The notes beneath the pieces are model-generated. The model ran no database searches, was not told the origin of the DNA, and saw nothing but the letters and a program-made list of their open reading frames with translations. Shown in pieces: positions 18,566-26,464 of a stretch of 60,936 nucleotides of DNA. A program made the position numbers and the translations under genes. Each line of letters opens with the position of its first letter. Position 1 is the stretch's first letter. Source of the stretch: an uncultured Lachnospiraceae bacterium (lineage in GTDB: Bacteria; Bacillota; Clostridia; Lachnospirales; Lachnospiraceae); NCBI GenBank assembly GCA_910586405.1, contig CAJUII010000009.1, forward strand, positions 1 to 60,936, read 5' to 3'.

Positions 18566-19675
18566 TCAATTGACAGCGTTGAATGTCACAGGCAGAATCA
18601 GATAGGTGTAGTTCTCCTCATCATCCTTGATAAAACAAGGCGCCTTTGAATTGAGCAGCTTGATTTCCACCTGCTCATCCTCAATGACCTTCAAGGCATC
18701 AATCAAAAACTTAGGGTCAAAACCAATCATCAGATCTTTCCCAGATTTGGCAATGTCAATCTCTTCATTCAAGCTTCCAATGATAGAATTCATCTTCAGT
18801 TCCATCACATCATTCAGAATATTTAGGATAATCGGCTTCTTGTCGCCCTCTTTCACAAGCAGTGTCGAACGGTCTATACAGTTTTGAAACTCCTTTTTGT
18901 TGATTGTTACTTTTGTCTCATAATCCGCAGAGAGAATATTGTCTATTTTCAGATAATCTCCCTCAATCAATCTTGACACAACGGTCGTGCTGTCAAACTC
19001 AAATAAAATGTGTTTATTTGTAAAGAATATATTGACATCCTTGTCCGCGTCTCCCGGAAGAATTTTGCTGATTTCGCTGAGCGTTTTCCCAGGAACAATC
19101 ACCTTCTTGGCAGGATACGAATTTTTTAAATGAATCCGCCGCAAAGAGATTCTCAAACCATCTGAAGAGACAACCTTCAGAATATCGTCATGTATCTCAA
19201 AAAGTTCTCCTGTAAGTATTTTATTTGTAAAATTATCTGCAATGGAAAAAATAGTTTGTCGTATGACTTCCTTCAATGTAAATTGAGAGACACAGATTGA
19301 CTCTGACCGATCAATCTGCGGCAAATATGAGAAATCTTCTCCTGATTTTCCCACAATATTAAATTTCGCTTTTTCACAGGTAACTGTCGCTTTATAAGAA
19401 GGGTCTGTCGCTATGGTAACATCATTATCTGGAAGTTTTCTTACCATCTCAAGAAATATTTTGGCATCGAGCGCAATAATTCCTTTTTCGATGATCTCTC
19501 CTTCGATAATTGTTTCAATGCCAAGTTCCATATCATTAGCGGTGAGTTTAATCTCACCCTTTGATGCGTCAATAAGGATACACTCAAGTATTGACATTGT
19601 AGTTTTACTTGGTACAGCCTTAGAAACAGTGTTTACACCATTTAAGAGATTTGATTTTGAACATATGATTTTCAT
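18566..19675 (-). CDS. dnaN: DNA polymerase III beta sliding clamp
   Basis: A 369-residue protein of normal beta-clamp length with three repeated clamp folds. The start is the ATG at 19675, which follows GAAGGGAG and gives the family beginning MKIICSKSNLLNGVNTVSKAV; a much longer upstream reading is not credible. The C terminus YTYLILPVTFNAVN matches the conserved clamp end. The dimeric ring tethers the polymerase to DNA. It is transcribed away from oriC, after dnaA. Confidence 0.97.
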   Translation of the reverse strand: MKIICSKSNLLNGVNTVSKAVPSKTTMSILECILIDASKGEIKLTANDMELGIETIIEGEIIEKGIIALDAKIFLEMVRKLPDNDVTIATDPSYKATVTCEKAKFNIVGKSGEDFSYLPQIDRSESICVSQFTLKEVIRQTIFSIADNFTNKILTGELFEIHDDILKVVSSDGLRISLRRIHLKNSYPAKKVIVPGKTLSEISKILPGDADKDVNIFFTNKHILFEFDSTTVVSRLIEGDYLKIDNILSADYETKVTINKKEFQNCIDRSTLLVKEGDKKPIILNILNDVMELKMNSIIGSLNEEIDIAKSGKDLMIGFDPKFLIDALKVIEDEQVEIKLLNSKAPCFIKDDEENYTYLILPVTFNAVN

Positions 19676-19832
19676 GTGTATAACTCCCTTCGCTGTAATT
19701 GTAATGTTTCCGGCAGCGCGTTCACTGCTGAAAAAATATATAATTAAATATAAATTCGTAGTATTCGTAATAATGGCAGTGGAAATGTGAATAATCCCAT
19801 TTTTGCCCGAAATACGGGAAAAGTTGTCGAAT

Positions 19833-19847
19833 TTATCCTGTGGATAA
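19833..19847. promoter_or_regulatory. DnaA box inside a palindrome between dnaA and dnaN
   Basis: TTATCCTGTGGATAA is a 6-3-6 palindrome containing the perfect DnaA-box sequence TGTGGATAA at 19839-19847. Lying upstream of dnaN, it may form a second DnaA-binding site set (as in bipartite Firmicutes origins) or regulate dnaN. Only one perfect box is seen here. Confidence 0.6.
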
Positions 19848-19895
19848 CCTTCAGAATCATTATGAAGATATTCAGAGTAATTCACATTTCACAAT

Positions 19896-21266
19896 TTATG
19901 AGGGTGTCAGCTTTTTCTTAATTGTCTCGATTTTATTTTCTAAATCCTCATCTGTTTTGAGTTTTTCCTCAATCTTTTCCACACCGTGAATGACAGTCGT
20001 ATGGTCTTTCTTACCCAGATAGGATGCGATCATTTGCAGAGAAGTGTCTGTCAGATGGCGGCACAAATACATGATGATCTGCCTGGGGAGGACATATTCA
20101 GAGTTTCGTTTTTTGGAGGTTATATCTTCCTTGGAGATATTAAAATGTTCGGCAACGACATCAATGATCAGTGCTGGAGACAGCTCGCGCACCTGATCTG
20201 GATAAATGACATCCTTGAGCGCATCCTCAGCGAGTGCAAGGTTTAATTCCTGTTTGTTCAGACGTGCGTTTGCCATCACTTTGTTGAGAGCGCCCTCAAG
20301 TTCCCGGATATTGGATTTAATGTTTGTCGCAATATACTGAATGATCTCATCATCGATTTCCTTATCATACATCTCAGCGTTTTTGCGCAGAATTGCCATT
20401 CGGGTTTCATAGTCAGGCGGCTGGATATCTGCGATCAGCCCCCACTCGAAACGAGAGCGGAAACGCTCCTCTAAAGTTTCCATTTCTTTTGGTGGTTTAT
20501 CGGAGGATATGATTATCTGCTTACCGGCAGAATGAAGGACATTGAACGTGTGAAAAAATTCTTCTTGAGTGGACTCCTTTCCTATTATAAATTGTATGTC
20601 GTCTATTAGAAGGACATCGACAGTCCTGTACTTGTCGCGAAGCTTTGTCATAACGGCTGCATTACCGCTTCGGATCGATTCGATTACTTCATTGGTAAAT
20701 TGCTCTGAGGTGACATACAGTACCTTTTTTTGCTGATTTTGTTCCAGCACAAAATGTCCAATAGAGTGCATCAAGTGAGTCTTGCCAAGTCCGGCGCCGC
20801 CATATAGATAAAGAGGATTGTATGCCTCTCCCGGAGATTCCGCCACAGCGAGCGCTGCGGAGTGTGCGAATTTATTGTTATTTCCCACGACAAAGGTATC
20901 AAACTTGTATTTGTTATTCAGATTGGCAGCTTCATGTTTGAGGTTATTTCTGTTCTTTTTGGGCTGTTCGGGAGTTCCCTCTGCTTCCTTTTCGTCTGCG
21001 ACGGCATCTTCCTCAGCAATAAAAATGATATCATACTCATGATTCATTAGTTCAGAAATTGTTGCTTTGAAGCAAAAATAATAGTTTTTTTGAATATACT
21101 TTAATAAACGCGCTTGGGCTGATGGGATCAGGATTGTCACAATATCATTTTCAACCTTATAAAATTGTAAAGGTTTGACCCAGTTATTAAATGAAATCGC
21201 AGTAAGATCATATTCGTCGCGAATCATTTCCTTAATTTCATTCCATCTGTCTTTAATCTCGTTCAT
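19896..21266 (-). CDS. dnaA: Chromosomal replication initiator protein DnaA
   Basis: A 456-residue AAA+ initiator. Domain I is at residues 1-85, followed by a charged linker at about 86-115 (domain II). Walker A is GGAGLGKTH at 156-164 and Walker B LLIDDIQF. The domain IV DNA-binding helix has KKDHTTVIHGVEKIEE near the C terminus, the DnaA signature. ATG 21266 follows AGAGG. It binds the DnaA boxes at 21410-21652 just upstream, and those sites probably also feed back on its own promoter. Confidence 0.98.
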   Translation of the reverse strand: MNEIKDRWNEIKEMIRDEYDLTAISFNNWVKPLQFYKVENDIVTILIPSAQARLLKYIQKNYYFCFKATISELMNHEYDIIFIAEEDAVADEKEAEGTPEQPKKNRNNLKHEAANLNNKYKFDTFVVGNNNKFAHSAALAVAESPGEAYNPLYLYGGAGLGKTHLMHSIGHFVLEQNQQKKVLYVTSEQFTNEVIESIRSGNAAVMTKLRDKYRTVDVLLIDDIQFIIGKESTQEEFFHTFNVLHSAGKQIIISSDKPPKEMETLEERFRSRFEWGLIADIQPPDYETRMAILRKNAEMYDKEIDDEIIQYIATNIKSNIRELEGALNKVMANARLNKQELNLALAEDALKDVIYPDQVRELSPALIIDVVAEHFNISKEDITSKKRNSEYVLPRQIIMYLCRHLTDTSLQMIASYLGKKDHTTVIHGVEKIEEKLKTDEDLENKIETIKKKLTPS

Positions 21267-21311
21267 GCGATACCTCTGAAATTATTTAAAATTACAAAAT
21301 CATACACACTA

Positions 21312-21340
21312 ATAGTAACCCAAATGAGGAAAAAATGCAA
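21312..21340 (-). promoter_or_regulatory. dnaA promoter
   Basis: On the minus strand TTGCAT (21335-21340) and TACTAT (21312-21317) are spaced by 17 bases, about 46 bases before the dnaA start. It sits between the DnaA-box cluster and dnaA. Confidence 0.65.
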
Positions 21341-21409
21341 ATAAATGTGAATAAAAAATTGCCAAAGTTTCAAAAAAAATATTAGTAATCCCCAATCAAT
21401 TGTTGATAA

Positions 21410-21652
21410 TGTGGATAACTTTATCCAAAATATGTGGAAATATGATATTTTCGTGTCGAAAAAAATGGAAATCCACAGTTCTGTGGATAAATATGTGAAT
21501 AGTTATATACATCATCCACAACGATATTTCCTGTCTCTCAAACTTTCCACAATATTGTTTTCTACATGTTTTCAACGAGATATCCACAAGTTACCCACAA
21601 TTTGTGGATATCTTGGGTATAATGTGGATTTTAGATTTTTTTCTGTGGAAAA
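21410..21652. other. oriC: Chromosomal origin oriC: DnaA-box cluster
   Basis: About twelve DnaA boxes in both orientations lie in 243 bases between divergent dnaA and rpmH. Two are perfect TGTGGATAA (21410-21418 and 21482-21490). One-mismatch boxes include 21421-21429, 21512-21520, 21580-21588, 21591-21599 and 21603-21611. Weaker copies are at 21433, 21469, 21543, 21623 and 21644. The surrounding DNA is very AT-rich, and a run of A-rich sequence at 21340-21390 next to dnaA is a candidate unwinding element. The position agrees with the strand switch of the flanking genes. Confidence 0.93.
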
Positions 21653-21697
21653 GGTGTGATTTATATTTTTATTATCATTTTATGTATCGTATTGGGC

Positions 21698-21726
21698 TTG
21701 ACTTCGATATTTTTATGGTATATAAT
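21698..21726 (+). promoter_or_regulatory. Promoter of the rpmH operon
   Basis: TTGACT (21698-21703) and a perfect TATAAT (21721-21726) are separated by 17 bases, 154 bases upstream of rpmH. It would drive rpmH, rnpA, yidD, yidC and jag. Confidence 0.8.
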
Positions 21727-21879
21727 CGTTATGATATTTTCTAATACTTTTGAATGGATATCGCAGACTGGATAATTTAGGTAGAACTTACGAAGTTTGA
21801 CAGATGCCGGAGAGCAGGTTTTAGTGGTAAACTGATCGGTGTTTGTCTGAGGTAAAATGAAAAAGGAGGTGTTTTGATT

Positions 21880-22014
21880 ATGAAAATGACATTTCAGCCG
21901 AAAAAAAGACAGAGAAGTAAAGTGCATGGTTTCAGAGCCAGAATGAGTACACCAGGCGGAAGAAAAGTTTTAGCTGCCAGACGTGCTAAGGGAAGAAAGA
22001 GATTATCTGCATAA
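21880..22014 (+). CDS. rpmH: Large ribosomal subunit protein bL34
   Basis: A 44-residue, highly basic protein, MKMTFQPKKRQRSKVHGFRA with a C-terminal half ending RRAKGRKRLSA, which is the universal bL34 sequence. It was found by reading the DNA directly, as it is too short for usual ORF cut-offs. AAGGAGG precedes the ATG at 21880. It is the first gene to the right of oriC, as in nearly all Firmicutes, and is followed by a terminator-like hairpin. Confidence 0.97.
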   Translation: MKMTFQPKKRQRSKVHGFRARMSTPGGRKVLAARRAKGRKRLSA

Positions 22015-22019
22015 TTTAC

Positions 22020-22046
22020 AGGTCACGTATATGTGACCTTTTTTTC
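22020..22046 (+). terminator. Terminator or attenuator between rpmH and rnpA
   Basis: A 7-bp stem AGGTCAC/GTGACCT (22020-22026, 22033-22039) followed by seven T residues. It would stop part of the transcription after rpmH, giving more bL34 than RnpA from a shared promoter. Confidence 0.8.
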
Positions 22047-22102
22047 TACATGCACAGGGCAGTAAAAAGAAGATTTCTGCCCCGATGCGCATGGAGCATA
22101 GT

Positions 22103-22450
22103 ATGAAATTTTCGGAATCGTTAAAAAGCAACAGGGATTTTAAGAATGTTTATAATCACAGGAAAAGTTATGCCAACAAATATCTGGTGATGTATGTATT
22201 AGAAAATGGATTAGATAAGAACAGACTTGGGATTTCAGTTAGCAAAAAAGTAGGGAACAGTGTTGTCAGGCATCGTGTTACCAGATTGATCAGGGAGAGT
22301 TACAGGCTGCATGAAGAGCTGTATCACAGTGGCTTTGATATAGTGATTGTGGCGCGTGTCAGTACAAAAAATGCAAAGTACGCAGAGATTGAGAGTGCGT
22401 TGCTGCATATATCGAAGCTTCACAGGAATATTGTAGTTCAGAGTGGGTGA
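22103..22450 (+). CDS. rnpA: Ribonuclease P protein component
   Basis: A 115-residue basic protein, the protein cofactor of the RNase P ribozyme that matures tRNA 5' ends. The motif KNRLGISVSKKVGNSVVRHRVTRLIRESYR contains the conserved RNR-type RNA-binding helix, and MKFSESLKSNRDFKNVY is the family beginning. ATG 22103 follows GGAG at 6 bases; in-frame ATGs at 22085 and 22091 lack a site. Its stop overlaps the GTG start region of yidD. Confidence 0.95.
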   Translation: MKFSESLKSNRDFKNVYNHRKSYANKYLVMYVLENGLDKNRLGISVSKKVGNSVVRHRVTRLIRESYRLHEELYHSGFDIVIVARVSTKNAKYAEIESALLHISKLHRNIVVQSG

Positions 22451-22455
22451 TCGTG

Positions 22456-22731
22456 ATGAAAAAGTTGATGATCGGACTGATCATATTTTACAGAAAGTAT
22501 CTGTCACCATTAAAGTCAACGAAGTGTCCATATTTTCCTACATGTTCACAGTATGGACTTGAAGCGGTCGAGCAGTATGGTGTTTTGAAGGGTGGATTCC
22601 TTTGTATGTGGAGAATCCTGCGATGCAATCCCTTTTCCAAGGGAGGGTATGATCCCGTTCCTTCTATTAATAGTAGCAGAAGGAAGAATAATGAAAATGA
22701 AAAGAAAATCAAAACTTATTATAAGTTTTAA
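22456..22731 (+). CDS. yidD: Membrane protein insertion efficiency factor YidD
   Basis: A 91-residue protein with an N-terminal amphipathic helix and the YidD core YLSPLKSTKCPYFPTCSQYGLEAVEQYGVLKGGFLCMWRILRCNPFSKGGYDPVP, including its conserved cysteines. It assists YidC-dependent insertion at the inner membrane. The start may be GTG 22447 (overlapping the rnpA stop) or ATG 22456; coupled translation with rnpA is likely. The last ~20 residues are a lysine-rich tail. Confidence 0.94.
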   Translation: MKKLMIGLIIFYRKYLSPLKSTKCPYFPTCSQYGLEAVEQYGVLKGGFLCMWRILRCNPFSKGGYDPVPSINSSRRKNNENEKKIKTYYKF

Positions 22732-22749
22732 TTTATCAGGAGGAGTGAA

Positions 22750-24063
22750 ATGGATTTGATGCTTTTAACGCAGAATTCAACTCCGATATTTAAATACGTA
22801 GTTAAGCTTCTAGGCTTAATCATGAATGGCATTTTCGAGTTTCTGAATTTGATTGGCATTCCAAATATCGGTTTATCTATTATTTTATTTACTATTGTTA
22901 TTTATTTACTGTTGATGCCGCTAACCATTAAGCAGCAACGTTTTTCTAAGCTTTCAGCGAGAATGAACCCTGAGATCCAGGCGATCCAGGCTAAGTATAA
23001 AGGCAAACAGGACCAAGCATCCCTGATGGCGATGAATATGGAGACGAAGGCAGTCTATGCAAAATATGGCGTATCGCCGTCGGGCAGTTGTGTGCAGTTG
23101 TTGATACAGATGCCTATTTTGTTGGCGTTGTACCGTGTAATCTATGCGATGCCGGCATATGTTACAAAGATTGGAGAGGCTTTTGGTGTGCTCGCGGACA
23201 AGATCATGCAGTCGCCGAGCGGAGTCGAGGAAGTCAAGGCGTTGTCTTCCGCTATTTATTTTACCAAAAATTTTGATATCAATGTTAGAAATGCGATCAT
23301 TGATACATTGAACAAGACATCGACGCTTGATATGACTACACTTGCTGATAAATTTGGCTTGTCAGACCTCACATACAATGGAAGCCTGATCTTGACAAAT
23401 GGTTCACAGAAAGGTCTGATTGATGTCTACAACAATTTTCTTGGGTTAAATATTGGCAATTCGCCGATGGATACCATGAAAACAGCTTTTGCGGCAGGAA
23501 ATTACCTGCTCCTTGTAGGTGCGGTTGCGATTCCTTTGTTGGCGGCTGTCACACAGTGGATTAACTATAAGTTAATGCCTCAGGCAGCAACAAATGATGA
23601 TAAGAAGAAAAAACAGCAGCCCGCAAATGATACGGCAGAGGCAATGCAGCAGTCTATGAAGATGATGAACACGATCATGCCGATCATGTCAGCATGGTTT
23701 TGTCTTACGCTCCCTGCTGGTATGGGTCTGTACTGGGTCATCGGTGCTGTGGTGAGAAGCATTCAGCAGGTGGCGATCAACAAGCACATAGACAATATGG
23801 ATATTGATGCCGAAATCGAGAAAAATGTCGAAAAATATAAAGAAAAGTTAAAGAAGCAGGGAATCGATGCAGCGAAGCTCCAGGCGGCTGCAAAGACGAA
23901 TACAAAAAATATAACAAATAATGCAGTAAAGCGGATTGAGAAGTCGGAGGAAGAAAAAGCTGAGGAGATCAGGAAGGCTACAGAATATTATAATAAGAAT
24001 ACAAAACCGGGAAGTCTTGCCTCAAAGGCGAATATGGTAAAACAGTATAATGAAAAGAGATAA
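22750..24063 (+). CDS. yidC: Membrane protein insertase YidC/OxaI
   Basis: A 437-residue polytopic membrane protein. TM segments are near residues 35-60 (LSIILFTIVIYLLLMPLTIKQQRFSKL), 115-135, 255-275 and 310-335. The cytosolic hairpin IQAIQAKYKGKQDQASLMAMNMETKAVYAKYGVSPSG between TM1 and TM2 is diagnostic. The C-terminal ~90 residues are charged and coiled, as in Gram-positive YidC. A segment of about 100 residues between TM2 and TM3 (about 140-235) is longer than in Bacillus SpoIIIJ. ATG 22750 follows AGGAGG, and jag follows as usual. Confidence 0.96.
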   Translation: MDLMLLTQNSTPIFKYVVKLLGLIMNGIFEFLNLIGIPNIGLSIILFTIVIYLLLMPLTIKQQRFSKLSARMNPEIQAIQAKYKGKQDQASLMAMNMETKAVYAKYGVSPSGSCVQLLIQMPILLALYRVIYAMPAYVTKIGEAFGVLADKIMQSPSGVEEVKALSSAIYFTKNFDINVRNAIIDTLNKTSTLDMTTLADKFGLSDLTYNGSLILTNGSQKGLIDVYNNFLGLNIGNSPMDTMKTAFAAGNYLLLVGAVAIPLLAAVTQWINYKLMPQAATNDDKKKKQQPANDTAEAMQQSMKMMNTIMPIMSAWFCLTLPAGMGLYWVIGAVVRSIQQVAINKHIDNMDIDAEIEKNVEKYKEKLKKQGIDAAKLQAAAKTNTKNITNNAVKRIEKSEEEKAEEIRKATEYYNKNTKPGSLASKANMVKQYNEKR

Positions 24064-24106
24064 GTATTGATGCCGGAATGAAAAATTTGATGGGGGAAAA
24101 TGACAT

Positions 24107-24967
24107 ATGGAATACATGGAATTTAAAGGTAAGACCAAAAATGATGCCATTACAGAGGCATGTAGACATTTTTCTATACCAAGTGACAAACTTGATTATG
24201 AAGTTGTTGATGAGGGGAAAACAGGATTTCTCGGGATGGGTGCAAGACCGGCTGTGATTAGAGCAAGGGTAAAGGAAGAGGAGCAAGTCGAAGAGAGCAA
24301 GCCGATCAAGCTTGAAGAAGAACCTGTCATTACAACTGTGAAAGCAGCTTCAGAAAAAGTCGAGGACATTGATGTGGAAGCAGTTTCTAGTAAATTTTTG
24401 GCAGATGTATTTGCAGCAATGGGAATTGGTGTGAATATTGAAGCAAAATATAACGATTCCTTGAGAACGTTGGAGGTAGATCTAAGCGGTGATGAGATGG
24501 GCGTACTGATCGGTAAGAGAGGGCAGACGCTTGATTCATTGCAGTATCTGATCTCGCTGGTAGTCAACAAGGGGACAAATGAGTATATCCGCGTAAAGGT
24601 TGATACAGAAAATTACAGACAAAGACGCAGGGAGACACTCGAAAATCTTGCCAAAAATATAGCATATAAGGTAAAGAGAACAAGGAGACCCGTATCCTTA
24701 GAACCAATGAACCCTTATGAGAGAAGGATTATTCATTCGGCACTTCAAAATGATAAATATGTGACAACGCACAGTGAAGGGGATGAGCCGTTCAGGCGTG
24801 TTGTAGTGACACCTAAGCGGGAGAGCGGATATAATGATAATAGAGGTTATAGGGGAAACAGAAATTATAATAAGGGCTATAACAAAAATTATCATGGTAA
24901 CTATAACCGTAAGAATAAGCCAGAGACAGCAGAAAATCCCGTTGAAGCGGTTGAACAAAACTCATAA
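24107..24967 (+). CDS. jag: RNA-binding protein KhpB (Jag/SpoIIIJ-associated)
   Basis: A 286-residue protein with three known domains: Jag-N (residues 1-55, MEFKGKTKNDAITEACRHF), a KH domain (about 125-165, VDLSGDEMGVLIGKRGQTLDSLQYL) and an R3H domain (about 175-225, RRRETLENLAKNIAYKVKRTRRPVSLEPMNPYERRIIHSAL). The C-terminal ~45 residues are a low-complexity Asn/Tyr/Gly/Arg tail. It binds RNA and influences cell elongation and envelope homeostasis in related bacteria. It is the last gene of the rpmH-yidC group, before a terminator. Confidence 0.95.
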   Translation: MEYMEFKGKTKNDAITEACRHFSIPSDKLDYEVVDEGKTGFLGMGARPAVIRARVKEEEQVEESKPIKLEEEPVITTVKAASEKVEDIDVEAVSSKFLADVFAAMGIGVNIEAKYNDSLRTLEVDLSGDEMGVLIGKRGQTLDSLQYLISLVVNKGTNEYIRVKVDTENYRQRRRETLENLAKNIAYKVKRTRRPVSLEPMNPYERRIIHSALQNDKYVTTHSEGDEPFRRVVVTPKRESGYNDNRGYRGNRNYNKGYNKNYHGNYNRKNKPETAENPVEAVEQNS

Positions 24968-24980
24968 ATTGTGTTATGAT

Positions 24981-25009
24981 GAACCTTGAGAATTCAAGGT
25001 TCATTTTTG
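24981..25009 (+). terminator. Terminator after jag
   Basis: A 9-bp stem GAACCTTGA/TCAAGGTTC with a GAAT loop, followed by ATTTTTG. It starts 13 bases after the jag stop. Confidence 0.88.
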
Positions 25010-25070
25010 TGTGCTGATAGGCATTCAGGGAAGTATGTTGACAGAACCGTGTAGTAGGAGGAAATATCGA

Positions 25071-26450
25071 ATGAGGACAGATACCATTGTGGCGATTGCC
25101 ACAGCAGTCAGTGATTCGGGTATAGGCATTATTCGGATCAGTGGAAATGATGCCATTACAATTGCAGACCGTGTCTATCGTGCAAAGAAGCGTCAGAAAA
25201 AACTTGCTGAAGTGAAAAGTCACACAATTCATTACGGATTTATCTATGATGAGGAGGAAATGATTGATGAAGTGATGGTGGCGGTGATGCGCAGTCCGAA
25301 TACCTACACAAAGGAAGATACTGTTGAGATTGATTGTCATGGCGGTATCCTTGTGATGAATCAGATTTTGAATGTATTATTGAAAAATGGATGTAGATTG
25401 GCTGAGCCAGGTGAATTTACAAAAAGAGCATTTTTAAATGGTAGGATTGATTTGTCCAGAGCAGAAGCAGTTATGGATATTATTCATTCCAAAAATGAGT
25501 TTGCGCTGAGATCTTCGATGCGACAGCTTGCGGGAGCAGTCTCAGATCGAGTGCGTTCTCTGCGAAAAGATATATTATTTGAGATTGCTTTTATAGAATC
25601 TGCCCTTGATGATCCAGAACATATCAGCCTTGAAGGATATCAGGCATCGTTAGAAGAAAAAGTATTAAAGATTCAGGTAGAACTGAAGAAATTGATAGAC
25701 AGTGCAGAGAATGGCAAGATGCTCAAAGATGGCATCAATACCGTGATTGTAGGGAAACCGAATGCTGGTAAATCGTCGCTGTTAAATCTTTTGGTTGGGG
25801 AGGAGCGGGCAATTGTCACAAGTGTTGCTGGGACAACGCGTGATGTGCTTGAAGAATCCATCAAACTGCATGGTATTGGTCTGAATATTATAGATACTGC
25901 TGGAATAAGGAATACGAGTGATGAAGTAGAGAAGATCGGCGTAGATCGGGCAAGAAAATATGCTGCAACTGCTGATTTAATTCTCTATGTCGTAGATGCT
26001 TCACGTGAGCTTGACGAGAATGATGATGAGATTCAGTCAATGATTTCTGACAAAAAAGTAATTGTACTCTTGAATAAAACAGATTTAGAACAGGTTGTCA
26101 GTGAAGATGAAATTCTTCAAAAACTGCCGCAGGTATCAGTAATCAGAACTTCCACGAAAGAAAATATCGGCATCGATCTTTTTGAGGAAACGTTAAAGAA
26201 GATGTTCTTTGGTGGTAAAATTGCCGTAAATGATGAATTGTATATCACAAACAAACGGCATAAGGAAGCATTGTTAGAAGCCTATGAAAGTATGGGGATG
26301 GTTCTGGAAAGTCTTGCTCAAAATATGCCGGAAGATTTTTATTCAATTGATTTGATGAGTGCCTATGCTTCACTTGGCAGGATTCTTGGGGAAGAAGTGG
26401 GAGAAGACCTTGTCAATGAGATTTTTTCAAAATTTTGTATGGGGAAATAG
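25071..26450 (+). CDS. mnmE: tRNA uridine-5-carboxymethylaminomethyl(34) synthesis GTPase MnmE
   Basis: A 459-residue K+-dependent GTPase which with MnmG modifies U34 of several tRNAs. It has the N-terminal folate-binding domain (MRTDTIVAIATAVSDSGIGIIRISG), the helical domain, G1 GKPNAGKSSLL (about 225), GTTRD switch, DTAG, NKTD, and the C-terminal FCMGK with the conserved Cys. ATG 25071 follows AGGAGGA; upstream ATGs are unlikely. The stop is 14 bases before mnmG. Confidence 0.97.
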   Translation: MRTDTIVAIATAVSDSGIGIIRISGNDAITIADRVYRAKKRQKKLAEVKSHTIHYGFIYDEEEMIDEVMVAVMRSPNTYTKEDTVEIDCHGGILVMNQILNVLLKNGCRLAEPGEFTKRAFLNGRIDLSRAEAVMDIIHSKNEFALRSSMRQLAGAVSDRVRSLRKDILFEIAFIESALDDPEHISLEGYQASLEEKVLKIQVELKKLIDSAENGKMLKDGINTVIVGKPNAGKSSLLNLLVGEERAIVTSVAGTTRDVLEESIKLHGIGLNIIDTAGIRNTSDEVEKIGVDRARKYAATADLILYVVDASRELDENDDEIQSMISDKKVIVLLNKTDLEQVVSEDEILQKLPQVSVIRTSTKENIGIDLFEETLKKMFFGGKIAVNDELYITNKRHKEALLEAYESMGMVLESLAQNMPEDFYSIDLMSAYASLGRILGEEVGEDLVNEIFSKFCMGK

Positions 26451-26464
26451 AAGGAGATGAAGAA

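Noticed and set aside
19676..19885. 70-residue N-terminal extension of dnaN
   Set aside because: The beta clamp begins at MKIICSK, which has a good ribosome-binding site at 19675.
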